Numbered from the stretch's first letter, positions 44,991-53,032 are shown. The stretch: 64,000 nt of DNA from Kingella oralis (GCF_014054985.1 NZ_CP059569.1:124001-188000); one strand, 5' to 3'. A program made the numbers and translations. The notes: generated by a model not told the origin, from the sequence alone.

Positions 44991-45419
44991 ATGGGTATCA
45001 GACAAGATTTGGCAACGTTGAAAACCTTGGCTTCGCAGGGCGGCGAATTGCTGTTGCTGCGGCTGCGCGTGCTGCAAATGGATGCCAACGAGCAACTGCG
45101 CGGCGTGTTGGTGATTGCCACGCTGATTGTGCTGGCGGTGGTGGTGCTGGTGGTGATGCTGGTGGCGTTGCTGCTGGGGCTGAATGTGGTGCTCACGGCG
45201 CAGGCGAAGATTTGGCTGTTTTTTAGCGTGGCGGCGGCGGGCGTGCCGGCGATGTGGCTGTTGCTGCGGCGCATTCCGCGCATTTGGCAGCGCGACACGG
45301 CGCAGGTGCAGCAAACGCTTGCCGCGTTGCAACAAGATTTGGCGGCGTTTTCAGGCAGCCTGAAAACCGCCGGCTTCCGTCAAAAACCGCAAACAGGAGA
45401 AGCGCGCGATGCTGAGTAA
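44991..45419 (+). CDS. YqjE-type phage-holin-family membrane protein
   Basis: 142 residues with two hydrophobic helices (about 38-65 and 72-95, VLVIATLIVLAVVVLVVMLV and the next), the form of the YqjE/Actinobacterial holin-X family. It usually accompanies ElaB/YqjD-like genes. Function at the membrane is unknown. A DUS immediately precedes the ATG, and a palindromic DUS encodes SGSLKTAG near the C-terminus. Its end overlaps the next gene by 11 bp. Confidence 0.82.
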   Translation: MGIRQDLATLKTLASQGGELLLLRLRVLQMDANEQLRGVLVIATLIVLAVVVLVVMLVALLLGLNVVLTAQAKIWLFFSVAAAGVPAMWLLLRRIPRIWQRDTAQVQQTLAALQQDLAAFSGSLKTAGFRQKPQTGEARDAE

Positions 45420-45690
45420 ACAAGAACAACGGGAATTGCTGCTGCTGCAATGCGATTTGGCGCGGGTGAAACTGCGCTGCACGCAACAGCAGGCGGCGCA
45501 GCGCAAGCAGGCGGCGCAAGCCAAATCGGGCGTGGTTTGGCAGCTGGCGGATGCGGCGGGCGAAGCGGTGCGGCATGCGGATGGCTTGAAGCTGGCGATG
45601 CTGCCCGCCAAATGGAAACACCGTGCGGCGGTGTTGCTGGGGCTGATGGCGTTGGAATGGGCGGAACGCCGGGCAAAGCACGATAAATAG
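45409..45690 (+). CDS. YqjK-like small protein
   Basis: 93 residues, mainly a charged helix rich in Gln, Ala, Arg and Lys. It shares the operon position and composition of YqjK, the third protein of the yqjDEK set. It overlaps the preceding gene by 11 bp, so translation is likely coupled. The role is unknown. A DUS hairpin terminator follows. Confidence 0.7.
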   Translation: MLSKQEQRELLLLQCDLARVKLRCTQQQAAQRKQAAQAKSGVVWQLADAAGEAVRHADGLKLAMLPAKWKHRAAVLLGLMALEWAERRAKHDK

Positions 45691-45700
45691 CGGAGGGATG

Positions 45701-45742
45701 GGTTTTCAGGCTGCCGAATGGTTATGAGGCAGCCTGAAAACC
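45701..45742 (+). terminator. DUS-pair hairpin after the yqj-like operon
   Basis: GGTTTTCAGGCTGCC and GGCAGCCTGAAAACC pair around 12 nt, 10 bp after the last stop codon. Confidence 0.65.
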
Positions 45743-45886
45743 ATCTATCCCCAGCGTACTGTTAATCGGAAGGCATTTAGCCGAGACAGAAGGCAATGAA
45801 AGATAAGAGCTAAAACCGAACGGCGACGCAGGAAAAATTTGGGCAAGCGTTCATTCATACGTTCATTCATAACTTGGAGAATAATC

Positions 45887-46321
45887 ATGATTGATGAGAA
45901 CTTTACAGAATTTTTAGATGATGAGCTTGGGCGGATTATGCCGGAACAGCAAGCCAAATATAGAAAATTATTTAAGGAATTTGGATTTGATGATAGAAAT
46001 CAATATTTCATTGATTTTTGGGTAACTTATAGCGATGAAATTTATGGGAAAATAGGATATTTAATTGATTTGGCGATGGATTTAGAATATTTTGACAGCA
46101 GTCAAACCGCAATTTTAAGAAAATGCCTGCAATTACCAAATAACTTTATCTCGTTATTAAACAACGAATTGGATGATTATCTTTTATATAATAAAGATAC
46201 GGATGAGGTCTTTTTTATTGAATCGCCTGAAATTGAAAAATTTATTAAAGATGGCAAGCATTACGCGAAACAGTGGGAAAGTTTTGAAACGTTCATTAAA
46301 GACTATCTAAATTATCAGTAA
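45887..46321 (+). CDS. AT-rich orphan gene, SMI1/KNR4 (SUKH)-like
   Basis: 144 residues, acidic, with many Asp, Glu, Tyr and Phe. The ending (FFIESPEIEKFI, KQWESFETFIKDYL) and the general alpha/beta outline recall SUKH/SMI1-KNR4 immunity proteins, but no clear motif is present. GC is much lower than in the neighbours, which suggests recent acquisition. GGAGAATAATC before the ATG supports the start at 45887. A direct repeat CGTTCATTCATA precedes it. No toxin gene lies next to it. Confidence 0.5.
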   Translation: MIDENFTEFLDDELGRIMPEQQAKYRKLFKEFGFDDRNQYFIDFWVTYSDEIYGKIGYLIDLAMDLEYFDSSQTAILRKCLQLPNNFISLLNNELDDYLLYNKDTDEVFFIESPEIEKFIKDGKHYAKQWESFETFIKDYLNYQ

Positions 46322-46406
46322 AAGCCAGCGTAAACCCGCATGGCGTAGGGCGTGCTGCCCCCGCAATGCATACGGATTCAGAACTTCAAAGGCAGCCTGA
46401 AAATGA

Positions 46407-46420
46407 AAACCCAAGCCGTC
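46407..46420 (+). repeat. Neisseria-type GCCGTCTGAA beside a kingella-type DUS
   Basis: AAGCCGTCTGAA lies within 30 bp of AAGGCAGCCTGAAAA (about 46389) in the 46322-46522 gap, which holds no gene. Confidence 0.7.
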
Positions 46421-46522
46421 TGAATACGGCATAAGCAGGCGCAGGTTGGGTTGCCAACCCCACACAAAGCAGCCTGAAATCATTGTTTCCCGCTTTCAGG
46501 CTGCCCTCCAAGAAAGCAAAAA

Positions 46523-47211
46523 ATGCCATCTTCCGCCGCCCAAGATTTCGCCGCTTACCAACTCTGCCGCAACCAAACCGCCGCGCAGTTAGCCGACCTT
46601 ATCCGTGCGCCCGATGCGAACAAAGCCACGCGCCTTGCCGCCGTGCGCGCTTTGCAGCAGTTTGACTACGCCGCCATCCGACCCGTTGTCGCCGATTTGC
46701 TGGCAAGCCCGCGCGCCAGCCATCGCGCCGCCGCTGCCGCTGCGTTGGGGCAAATGCAAACCGCGCTGAATGCAAACGAGCGGGATGAAATCGCCGCCAC
46801 GCTGATTGCGCTGTTGCGGCATGATGCCCGCGCCAGCGTGCGCGCCGATTGCGTGGCGTCGGTGGGGCATTTGTTTCGGCGCGGCACGTTTGCGCGGACG
46901 GAGTTTGCTCGCTGCGGATTCGCGCAAGCCCTGCGTCCGCTTTGACACTCGCCGCACCCAACGATTGCCAACGCGCTGGCGTTTGCCGCCGCCTATATTC
47001 CGCTGAACAGCGTGGTTCAACGGTTTTTGCTGGCCGCTTGGCAAGCGCGGATAACACGACGGCATCGTGGGCGTTGTTTGCCATAGCGGAGCAGAATTGG
47101 CGGTGCGGTAAAATCAACCGGCTGCTGCGGCAACGTATGGCGGGGCTTCATCCGCAGTCGGCGTTTTATGAGGAAATTTTGGCTTATTTGAACGATGATA
47201 AGGCAGCCTGA
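46523..47211 (+). pseudogene. HEAT-repeat-like protein, decayed
   Basis: The first 140 codons encode alpha-helical repeats (TRLAAVRALQQFDYAAIRPV, HRAAAAAALGQMQTAL, ASVRADCVASVGHLFRR) like HEAT/PBS-lyase repeats. An in-frame TGA at 46943-46945 stops it, but the same frame carries on with HPTIANALAFAAAYIPLNSV. Near 47040-47050 the coding signal moves to another frame (DNTTASWALFAIAEQNWR) and ends at a DUS-derived TGA (47211). At least one stop and one frameshift, so likely inactive. Confidence 0.6.
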
Positions 47212-47363
47212 AAACAGCGTTTTCCCGTTTTCAGGCTGCCTTACGATTGGCGGTTTCAGCAAAATGCGGAACGCATGGCGAATTTATGTTCCCGCGCAAC
47301 CCGTTTGTCGGTAACGCCTCTATCTAAACCGCAGTTCTTTTGTGCAGCGGTTTTCAGGCTGCC

Positions 47364-47900
47364 TCAAACCTTCAACACCAGTTTGCGGTAAACCCACTCG
47401 CCCGCAAACAGCACGCCTATCAGAATATACGACACAATGCCCGTGTAAACCGCCCACCAGTCATACCGTTGCAGCCATGCCAACGCGGCGGCGGTTGCGC
47501 CGTTGAACACAAAAAAACCGCACCAAATCTGCGTTACCCGCCGTGTGTGGCGCACGCCTTCGGGCGGCAGGTCGGGGTGTTGCAGGCGGGCGAGGCGTTC
47601 GATAACGGTTTGTCTGGCAAACAGGCTGCCGCCGAACACGGCAAGCATCAGCAGGTTTACCGCCACGGGATACCAATACATGGAATCGGGCAGCCTGAAA
47701 ACCAAAACGGCGGCGAAAAAGGCGGATAACAGCAAGGCCACTGCGCGTTGCGCTGCCGTTTGCGGCATGGCGGCGCGTATCAGCCACAGGGCGCACATCA
47801 GCGCGGCGAGCCAGAAAAACGCGCCGTTTCCGCGCCCGTAATACCACAAAAGCGGATAGGCGAGGCTGGCGAGGGTGAGCAGGATTTTGGCAAGGGGCAT
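47364..47900 (-). CDS. COG4648-type membrane protein of the aryl-polyene locus (ApeG-like)
   Basis: 178 residues with five to six hydrophobic segments and the cluster-typical start LAKILLTLASLAYPLLWYYG, then LARLQHPDLPPEGVRHTRRV, a cytoplasmic loop. A small membrane protein of this type follows the two acyl carrier proteins in aryl-polyene clusters. Its exact role is unknown. Here a 247-bp spacer with DUS and dRS3-like repeats separates it from the carrier gene. A DUS encodes FRLPDS. Confidence 0.75.
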   Translation of the reverse strand: MPLAKILLTLASLAYPLLWYYGRGNGAFFWLAALMCALWLIRAAMPQTAAQRAVALLLSAFFAAVLVFRLPDSMYWYPVAVNLLMLAVFGGSLFARQTVIERLARLQHPDLPPEGVRHTRRVTQIWCGFFVFNGATAAALAWLQRYDWWAVYTGIVSYILIGVLFAGEWVYRKLVLKV

Positions 47901-48147
47901 GATGGTTTGCGCGGGTAGGTTATTTCCGTGTGTACGGAAATCCTGTTTGATGGGATTTGTGCTTCGGCATCAGTAAAGATGATGAAAATCCAGCCAAGAT
48001 TTCCGCCTGTGCGGGAAGGGTGGAAATTGAAAGGTTCGGCAGCCTGAAAACGGTTTTTCATGTTTTCAGGCTGCCTTTGTATTGGTTGGCAACGTTTTGC
48101 GGTTTTCAAACGACCTTCCCCAAACGGGAAAATACCGGCTGAAATGC
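47901..48147. repeat. dRS3-like and DUS repeats inside the pigment locus
   Basis: 247 bp with ATTTCCGTGTGTACGGAAAT (about 47922-47941), a degenerate partner ATTTCCGCCTGTGCGGGAA (about 47999-48017) and an inverted DUS pair (about 48040-48075). TTTCAAACGACCTT at about 48104 resembles a mutated mucosa-type DUS. The pair spacing resembles the 97-bp dRS3 units elsewhere. Confidence 0.55.
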
Positions 48148-48432
48148 TTACTGCGCCTGTGCGCCGCTGTCGGCAGCCTGAACTTTCAACACCGCCTGCA
48201 CCACATCGTCCACCGTGCGCACGTTGCGGAAATCTTCGGCCTTGAGTTTGCGGCCTGTTTCGCGTTTGATGCGGTCAATCAAATCAATCGCGTCGATGCT
48301 GTCGATTTCCAAGTCTTCGTAGAGGTTGGTGTCGGGTTTGATGCGTTCGGGTTCGATTTCAAACAGGTTTTCCAGCGTGTCGGCGAGCAGGGCGCGGATT
48401 TCGGCTTCGCTCAGGATTTTGTGTTCGCTCAT
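48148..48432 (-). CDS. Acyl carrier protein 2 of the aryl-polyene locus (ApeF-like)
   Basis: 94 residues, acidic. The phosphopantetheine serine is S45 in YEDLEIDSIDAIDLIDRI. It holds growing polyene or starter units. It follows ACP 1 by 9 bp in the same operon. A DUS falls in the last codons (QAADSGAQAQ region). Confidence 0.88.
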   Translation of the reverse strand: MSEHKILSEAEIRALLADTLENLFEIEPERIKPDTNLYEDLEIDSIDAIDLIDRIKRETGRKLKAEDFRNVRTVDDVVQAVLKVQAADSGAQAQ

Positions 48433-48441
48433 CGCCGCTCC

Positions 48442-48708
48442 TTATCCCTGTGCCTGACGGCTTCTGACAAATTCGGACAGCGTTTTGACGTTGGCAAAGT
48501 TGTCGCGCAGGTTGTCGTTTTCGCCGTCGAGCTGGAAGCCGAAGGTTTTTTGTACCGCCAAACCCAGTTCCAGCGCGTCAACCGAATCCAGCCCCAAGCC
48601 TTCGTCGCCGAACAGCGGCTCTTCGCTGCCGATGTCGGCGGGGGTGATGTCTTCCAGCGCAAGGCTGTCGATGATGAGTTGTTTGATTTGGTGTTCTAAG
48701 TCGTTCAT
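48442..48708 (-). CDS. Acyl carrier protein 1 of the aryl-polyene locus (ApeE-like)
   Basis: 88 residues. S42 in GLGLDSVDALELGL is the phosphopantetheine site. Two tandem carriers of distinct sequence are a hallmark of aryl-polyene clusters. The start overlaps the acyltransferase stop as ATGA, so it is translationally coupled. Confidence 0.88.
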   Translation of the reverse strand: MNDLEHQIKQLIIDSLALEDITPADIGSEEPLFGDEGLGLDSVDALELGLAVQKTFGFQLDGENDNLRDNFANVKTLSEFVRSRQAQG

Positions 48709-49463
48709 GTGGTTTTCCTTGTGAAATAGTCTTGCAGGTATTCGTTGAGCCGCCGCGCGGCGATGGGCAGCGGTTTTTCGGCGAGCCAGTCTTCGGGGCG
48801 GATGTCGTCCTCCACCGTGATTTCGTAATGGATTTTGCGCGGCGGAATTTTGTACCACGGCTGCCCTTTTTTGAAGTTGGGCGGGTTCATTTTGATGACC
48901 ACGGGCGTAATCACTTTGGCACTGCGCAAGCCGATGGATACCGCGCCACGGTGCATTTTGACCTGCCCGTCCCAACCCGTGCGCGTGCCTTCGGGGAAAA
49001 TCAGCAGGCTCTGCCCGCTTTGGAACACGGCTTCGATTTCTTCCAGCATTTCCATGCTTTCGTCGTTGGGAATATAGCCGGCGGCGCGGATTTGGCTGCT
49101 CATGCTGGGGTTGCGCACCAAGTCTTTTTTCACCAGCACGTTTGGGTCGGGCGCGTGGCTCACCAGCAGCACCACATCCAATAAAGACGGATGGTTGGCG
49201 AGGATAAGCTGCCCGCCGCGCCCGAGTTTTTCCGCGCCGCGGAAGGTTACGGACAATACGCCCGACCATTGCAGGTAGCCGACAAAAAACCGCCACACGC
49301 GCCCAATCATGCGGCGGGCGGCAAGCTGGCGCGGCACATCGCCCCGGGTGGATTTGAGCGTGTAGGGCAAGAGGGCGATTTTGAACAGCACGCCTGCCAC
49401 GCCGAACAGGATGAAACCCAGCATGGTGGCGAAAAAGCGGCGCAGTCTGTCTAAGCGTTTCAT
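48705..49463 (-). CDS. PlsC-type acyltransferase of the aryl-polyene locus (ApeD-like)
   Basis: 252 residues. An N-terminal membrane helix is followed by the lysophospholipid acyltransferase block I H91-x4-D96 (ANHPSLLDVVLL) and block III FPEGTRTG. In aryl-polyene clusters such an enzyme probably attaches the polyene to a lipid anchor. The ATG at 49463 overlaps the upstream ketosynthase-like stop by 4 bp (ATGA). Operon order: ketosynthase-like, acyltransferase, ACP 1, ACP 2. Confidence 0.85.
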   Translation of the reverse strand: MKRLDRLRRFFATMLGFILFGVAGVLFKIALLPYTLKSTRGDVPRQLAARRMIGRVWRFFVGYLQWSGVLSVTFRGAEKLGRGGQLILANHPSLLDVVLLVSHAPDPNVLVKKDLVRNPSMSSQIRAAGYIPNDESMEMLEEIEAVFQSGQSLLIFPEGTRTGWDGQVKMHRGAVSIGLRSAKVITPVVIKMNPPNFKKGQPWYKIPPRKIHYEITVEDDIRPEDWLAEKPLPIAARRLNEYLQDYFTRKTT

Positions 49464-50197
49464 GCGCGTTTGTTCCAAATCCAGCGGCGGTTTTCGTATT
49501 GGCGCGTGTGTTTCAGGCTGCCTGAAAGTAGAAAGCGAATCCAATCCAGTGCGCCGAAGTAGCTTTCAGGCTGCCTTGCGCTGTCGTCCGTTTCTAATGC
49601 CAAGCTGAAAGCGTCGCCGCGTTCGATGACCATCGCCAGCGCGTAGGCAAACGGCGCGCGTTCCGCCTCGACGAGATATTCGGTTTTCAAAGGGTCGTCC
49701 GCCACCACCAGTAGCACGCGCTCGATGCCGTCTGAAAACAGCGACACGGCTTCCGCCAACGCGCTTTCCAAACCGTCCGCACCCGTTGCCAGCGCAGTGT
49801 TTTCCTGCATTTCGCCGCGCTGGATTGCCCATTGCCCCGCCAGCGCGTTGTGTACCGACAAGCCGAACGATGTGGGCGATACGGTGTGGGTTTTCAGCAG
49901 CTCGGGCCACAATTCAAAGCTGCGGTTAATCTCGCCGTCGTGCGAGGCGTAAACCATCGGGCAGCCTGAAAACCGCTCCGCCAAATCCCAAGCCGCTTCG
50001 CACACCAGCCGCGCCGCCGCGCCCAAACGCCGCCGCTGCATGGCGGGCAGAAACGCCAGCGCGGGCTTATGTTCCGGCAGAGTTTGCGCGTTCAAACGAC
50101 CTGCTGCCCACTCGCGCCATTGTTCTGGCGTGGCAAGGCGGTTGGAAACGGCGTGCCACGCGGCGATATTGAATGAGAAAGTGCAGGCGGTGGGCAT
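49460..50197 (-). CDS. Ketosynthase-like chain-length factor (PF13723-like, ApeC-like)
   Basis: 245 residues, the N-terminal half of a thiolase/ketosynthase fold without a catalytic Cys-His-His set (LSVHNALAGQWAIQRGE replaces the active-site loop; TGADGLESALAEAVSLF follows). Such half-size proteins act as chain-length factors in a complex with a full ketosynthase in aryl-polyene systems. No full ketosynthase is nearby. Several DUS copies encode SGC, RQPES and SGSLK, and a Neisseria-type ATGCCGTCTGAA lies at 49725-49736. Confidence 0.8.
   Translation of the reverse strand: MPTACTFSFNIAAWHAVSNRLATPEQWREWAAGRLNAQTLPEHKPALAFLPAMQRRRLGAAARLVCEAAWDLAERFSGCPMVYASHDGEINRSFELWPELLKTHTVSPTSFGLSVHNALAGQWAIQRGEMQENTALATGADGLESALAEAVSLFSDGIERVLLVVADDPLKTEYLVEAERAPFAYALAMVIERGDAFSLALETDDSARQPESYFGALDWIRFLLSGSLKHTRQYENRRWIWNKRA
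49725..49736 (+). repeat. Classical Neisseria AT-DUS inside the chain-length-factor gene
   Basis: ATGCCGTCTGAA in a coding region that otherwise has kingella-type words. Confidence 0.8.
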
Positions 50198-50419
50198 GGC
50201 GGAGTTGCTCTGTCGGCAGTGAAGTTGCCAAGTTGGTCATGCCGCCATTTTAACCTATATTAACAAATTTAAGAACCTGTGAATTCACGGTCAATGGCGC
50301 GGAGTGCGCAGGCAAATTGCCTGAATACCGTTGCTGCGCCTAAGCAGGCGCGCCCAAAGCCCCGCTATCCATATATAATTCTGCTTTCCCTGTTTTTTTC
50401 AGACGACTTTTGCCGATTT
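50198..50419. promoter_or_regulatory. Divergent control region of the pigment genes
   Basis: 222 bp between the chain-length-factor gene (minus) and the dehydratase gene (plus). It holds AAGAACCTGTGAATTCAC (50271), related to the end of the MITE at 41756, and TTTCAGACGACTTT just before the dehydratase ATG, a near mucosa-type DUS. TATATATAATTC (about 50370) could be a -10 region for the plus-strand gene. Confidence 0.45.
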
Positions 50420-50905
50420 ATGAACCGACTGACCTGCCCCATTGAAAACCCCGCCTTCCTGCTGCCGCACAGCGGACACATGGTTTTAATCGACCGCGTA
50501 ATCGAACACTGCGCCGATTTTGTGCGCGTAGAAGCCCATATCGGCGAGAAACACATCCTGCTGCAAAACGGCGTGCTGCCGACCACCATGGGCATGGAAA
50601 TCATGGCGCAGGCGATTGGCGCGTTTGCAGGCATACAGGCATTGGGCGCGGGCGAAGAAGTGAAGCTCGGTTTTTTGCTGGGTACGCGCAAACTCAACCT
50701 GTTTGCCGACCATATCCCGGTCGGCACAACACTCGCCGCCACCGCGCACCTTTCCACGCAAGACCCAAGCGGCATGGGCGTGTTTGACTGCGAACTGCAT
50801 TGGATTGATGCGCCTGACGATGTGCGCGGCATGCTGCCGCAAGACGGGCTGCTGGCGCAGGCGGCGTTGAATGTTTACAGCCCGAAAGACGGGAAGGTGG
50901 TTTGA
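50420..50905 (+). CDS. apeP: 3-hydroxyacyl-ACP dehydratase of the aryl-polyene locus (ApeP-like)
   Basis: 161 residues, a hotdog-fold dehydratase of the FabZ/hydroxymyristoyl type. LLPHSGHMVLIDRV carries the catalytic His17, and MGMEIMAQAIGAFAG the catalytic Glu60. It removes water from hydroxyacyl-ACP to form each conjugated double bond. The ATG at 50420 is the conserved start (MNRLTCPIENPAFLLPH); 47 codons are open upstream without similarity. It is transcribed away from the other pigment genes. Confidence 0.85.
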   Translation: MNRLTCPIENPAFLLPHSGHMVLIDRVIEHCADFVRVEAHIGEKHILLQNGVLPTTMGMEIMAQAIGAFAGIQALGAGEEVKLGFLLGTRKLNLFADHIPVGTTLAATAHLSTQDPSGMGVFDCELHWIDAPDDVRGMLPQDGLLAQAALNVYSPKDGKVV

Positions 50906-51254
50906 TGATGGTTTTCAGGCTGCCTGATGTGTAGAAAACCCTAGCATTGTTTATACAACAGGTTGAAAAAGAATGTTTGCCACGACTCAAAGCGCGTATC
51001 CTTTCAGGCTGCCATAAGACCTTACCGCATCGTAGCGATGCACAAAGCAATATGGCTCCTTCTTCTGGTGTTTTGGGTTGAAACCTTTACAAAACGCCAA
51101 CGGCAGCCTGAAAACGCCCCCACCCGTTTTCAGGCTGCCTAACTGTTGCGCTTCCCCATCAATCCGCCGCCGCCACCGCTTAATCAGCAGCCTGAAAACG
51201 CAATCAATGCTAAAATTTGCCCATCCAAAAATCGCCAAAAAATGGAATGAAATC
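50906..51254. other. Intergenic region before the second FAD enzyme
   Basis: 349 bp. A GAAACCTTTACAAAACGCC outer arm (51079 region) like those of the dRS3 composites, several DUS copies including an inverted pair (about 51099-51141), and CGCATCGTAGCGATG (51024) as a short palindrome. No gene. No clear promoter. Confidence 0.45.
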
Positions 51255-52475
51255 ATGGCCAAACAATACGATGTCGTCATCATCGGCGCAGGCCCCGCAG
51301 GCTCGGTTGCCGCCCTGCTGCTCAGGCAGCAAGGATTCAGCGTGTGCGTGATAGAAAAGCAACATTTCCCGCGCTACGTGGTCGGCGAAAGCCTGCTGCC
51401 GCTTGGCATGGACGTGCTGGAAGAAGCAGGCGTGTTGCACATCATAGAAAACGAACCCTTCCAGCTTAAAAACGGCATCGCGTTCACTTATCAAAACCAC
51501 TACACTGCCTTTGATTTCCGCCACAAACACGGCAAAGGCAAAAACTTCGCCCTGCAAGTGGATCGCGCCCGTTTTGACCAAATCCTAATCCACCAAGCCC
51601 AACAACACGGCGCAGACGTACACTTCGGCGAAACCGTTATCAGCATGGACAACAGCGCCGCCCCCGTGCAACTCAAAATCCAACAAAACAGCGGCATCCA
51701 ATACGACCTGCACGCCCGTTTCGTATTGGATGCCAGCGGCTACTTCCGCGCCGTGCCCCGCCTGCTCGGCTGGGAAATCACCCAAGGCATCACCCAACAC
51801 AACGTCTATCACACCCAAATCAACGACCGCATCACCCACCCCAAATTTGACCGCAACAAAAACCTTATCGCCGTGCACCCCGAATACCGCGATATTTGGA
51901 TGTGGTTGATTCCATTAGACAACCAACGCAGCTCCGTAGGGCTGGTGGGGCAAGCTAAATATTTCAAACAAGCCGAAGACCAAGCAGGCAGATTGCTGGG
52001 CGCATCCGAACTGCTGAAAAAATACTTCAGCGAAGTCCCCCTGTTTCAAAAAATCATGCCGCACGCCAACTGGGACAACGGCTTCCCGTTCTACTACATC
52101 CCCTCCTACTCCGCAGGTGTAAAAGCCAACCACGGCAACGGCTTTGCCATCCTCGGCAACGCCGCAGGCTTTTTAGACCCCGTGTTCTCATCAGGCATCA
52201 GCAGCGCCATGTATTCCGCCAAACTCGCCGTAGAAGTGCTCACACGCCAGCTCAATGGCGAAAAAGTAGATTGGCAAAGCGAATACGCCAGTCGCCAAGG
52301 CTACGGCGCGCAAGTGTTCAAAACCAGCATAGACAACTGGTACAACGGCTCGCTGCAAGACTGGGTGTTCAACCCCTCGCACAGCCGCGAATCGCGCGAA
52401 ATGCTCTGCGCCGTGCTCGCCGGCTACGCTTGGGACAGCAGCAACCCCTATGTGCGCGATGCGCAGCTTGCCTAG
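51255..52475 (+). CDS. FAD-dependent oxidoreductase, tryptophan-halogenase-like (copy 2)
   Basis: 406 residues. VIIGAGPAGSVAALLLRQQG is the FAD motif, GESLLPLGMDVLEEAG follows, W-M-W-L-I-P matches the halogenase WxWxIP signature, and GNAAGFLDPVFSSGISSA is the second FAD motif. It is a paralogue of 25618-26859 (near-identical motifs, different spacing and codon choice). It lies downstream of the dehydratase gene on the same strand and probably modifies the polyene head group. The ATG at 51255 is the conserved start. Confidence 0.83.
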   Translation: MAKQYDVVIIGAGPAGSVAALLLRQQGFSVCVIEKQHFPRYVVGESLLPLGMDVLEEAGVLHIIENEPFQLKNGIAFTYQNHYTAFDFRHKHGKGKNFALQVDRARFDQILIHQAQQHGADVHFGETVISMDNSAAPVQLKIQQNSGIQYDLHARFVLDASGYFRAVPRLLGWEITQGITQHNVYHTQINDRITHPKFDRNKNLIAVHPEYRDIWMWLIPLDNQRSSVGLVGQAKYFKQAEDQAGRLLGASELLKKYFSEVPLFQKIMPHANWDNGFPFYYIPSYSAGVKANHGNGFAILGNAAGFLDPVFSSGISSAMYSAKLAVEVLTRQLNGEKVDWQSEYASRQGYGAQVFKTSIDNWYNGSLQDWVFNPSHSRESREMLCAVLAGYAWDSSNPYVRDAQLA

Positions 52476-52510
52476 CCTTGCGGATAAGCCAAAGGCAGCC
52501 TGAAAATCAA

Positions 52511-52541
52511 AATGGAGCGGCGACGGCTCGTCGCCAAATGG
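52511..52541. repeat. GGCGACGGCTCGTCGCC palindromic repeat, copy 2
   Basis: AATGGAGCGGCGACGGCTCG followed by TCGCC. The inverted form with the same flanking word TCCATTTTGG is at 59786-59811, and a variant at 34700-34730. Confidence 0.7.
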
Positions 52542-52578
52542 CGTATTTAAGATTCTGCGTAGGTTCCAACCAATACCC

Positions 52579-52623
52579 AAAAGGCAGCCTGAAACGAATA
52601 TTTCCCGTTTCAGGCTGCCTTTT
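52579..52623 (+). terminator. DUS-pair hairpin after the FAD enzyme gene
   Basis: AAAAGGCAGCCTGAAACG and CGTTTCAGGCTGCCTTTT form a strong stem with T residues after it, 104 bp past the stop codon. Confidence 0.7.
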
Positions 52624-52746
52624 AACATTCTTTATTCTTTGCCAGTGCAGGCGTTTCGCCGCCTACCACGAGCAGGGGCAAGCCCCTGCACCCCACCGCA
52701 GCCCACCCATCCGCTGTTCCATTAAGCCATCCTAAAAGGCCGCCTG

Positions 52747-52783
52747 AAAAAAAACCGCGTGGCGTTCAACCATGCGGTTTTTT
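52747..52783. terminator. Rho-independent type hairpin
   Basis: AAAAAACCGC and GCGGTTTTTT pair around 17 nt that themselves pair in part (GTGG/CCAT). Either strand is followed by A/T runs. Confidence 0.6.
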
Positions 52784-52797
52784 ACTGAATCGCACGA

Positions 52798-52879
52798 GTA
52801 GGGTGTGTGCCGCAGGCACGCACGCGGGCTCAGGTTAAGATTTTGTCAACCGCGTGCGTGGCAAAGCCACACACCCTAC
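52798..52879. repeat. GTAGGGTGTGTGCC palindromic repeat, copy 2
   Basis: An 82-bp nearly perfect inverted repeat: left arm GTAGGGTGTGTGCC...ACGCACGCGG, right arm CCGCGTGCGTGGC...CACACACCCTAC, with a 22-bp loop. The 52476-53032 gap (557 bp) also holds two hairpin terminators and a DUS near 52913, but no gene. Confidence 0.75.
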
Positions 52880-53032
52880 ATCAATTTAATCAAACATTTC
52901 GTTACAATAAAAAGGCAGCCTTGCCCCTTTGTCCAAATCTTTGATTTGGTAACAAAGGGGTATGCCGCAGCGTAACGCGCTAGGCAGAAAATACCACTCT
53001 ATCCATTTTCAGGCTGCCTCATCTCCCTCCAC

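Noticed and set aside
44991..45690. Phage holin genes indicating a prophage
   Set aside because: The proteins match the YqjE/YqjK cellular operon next to an ElaB/YqjD-like gene; no other phage genes are near.
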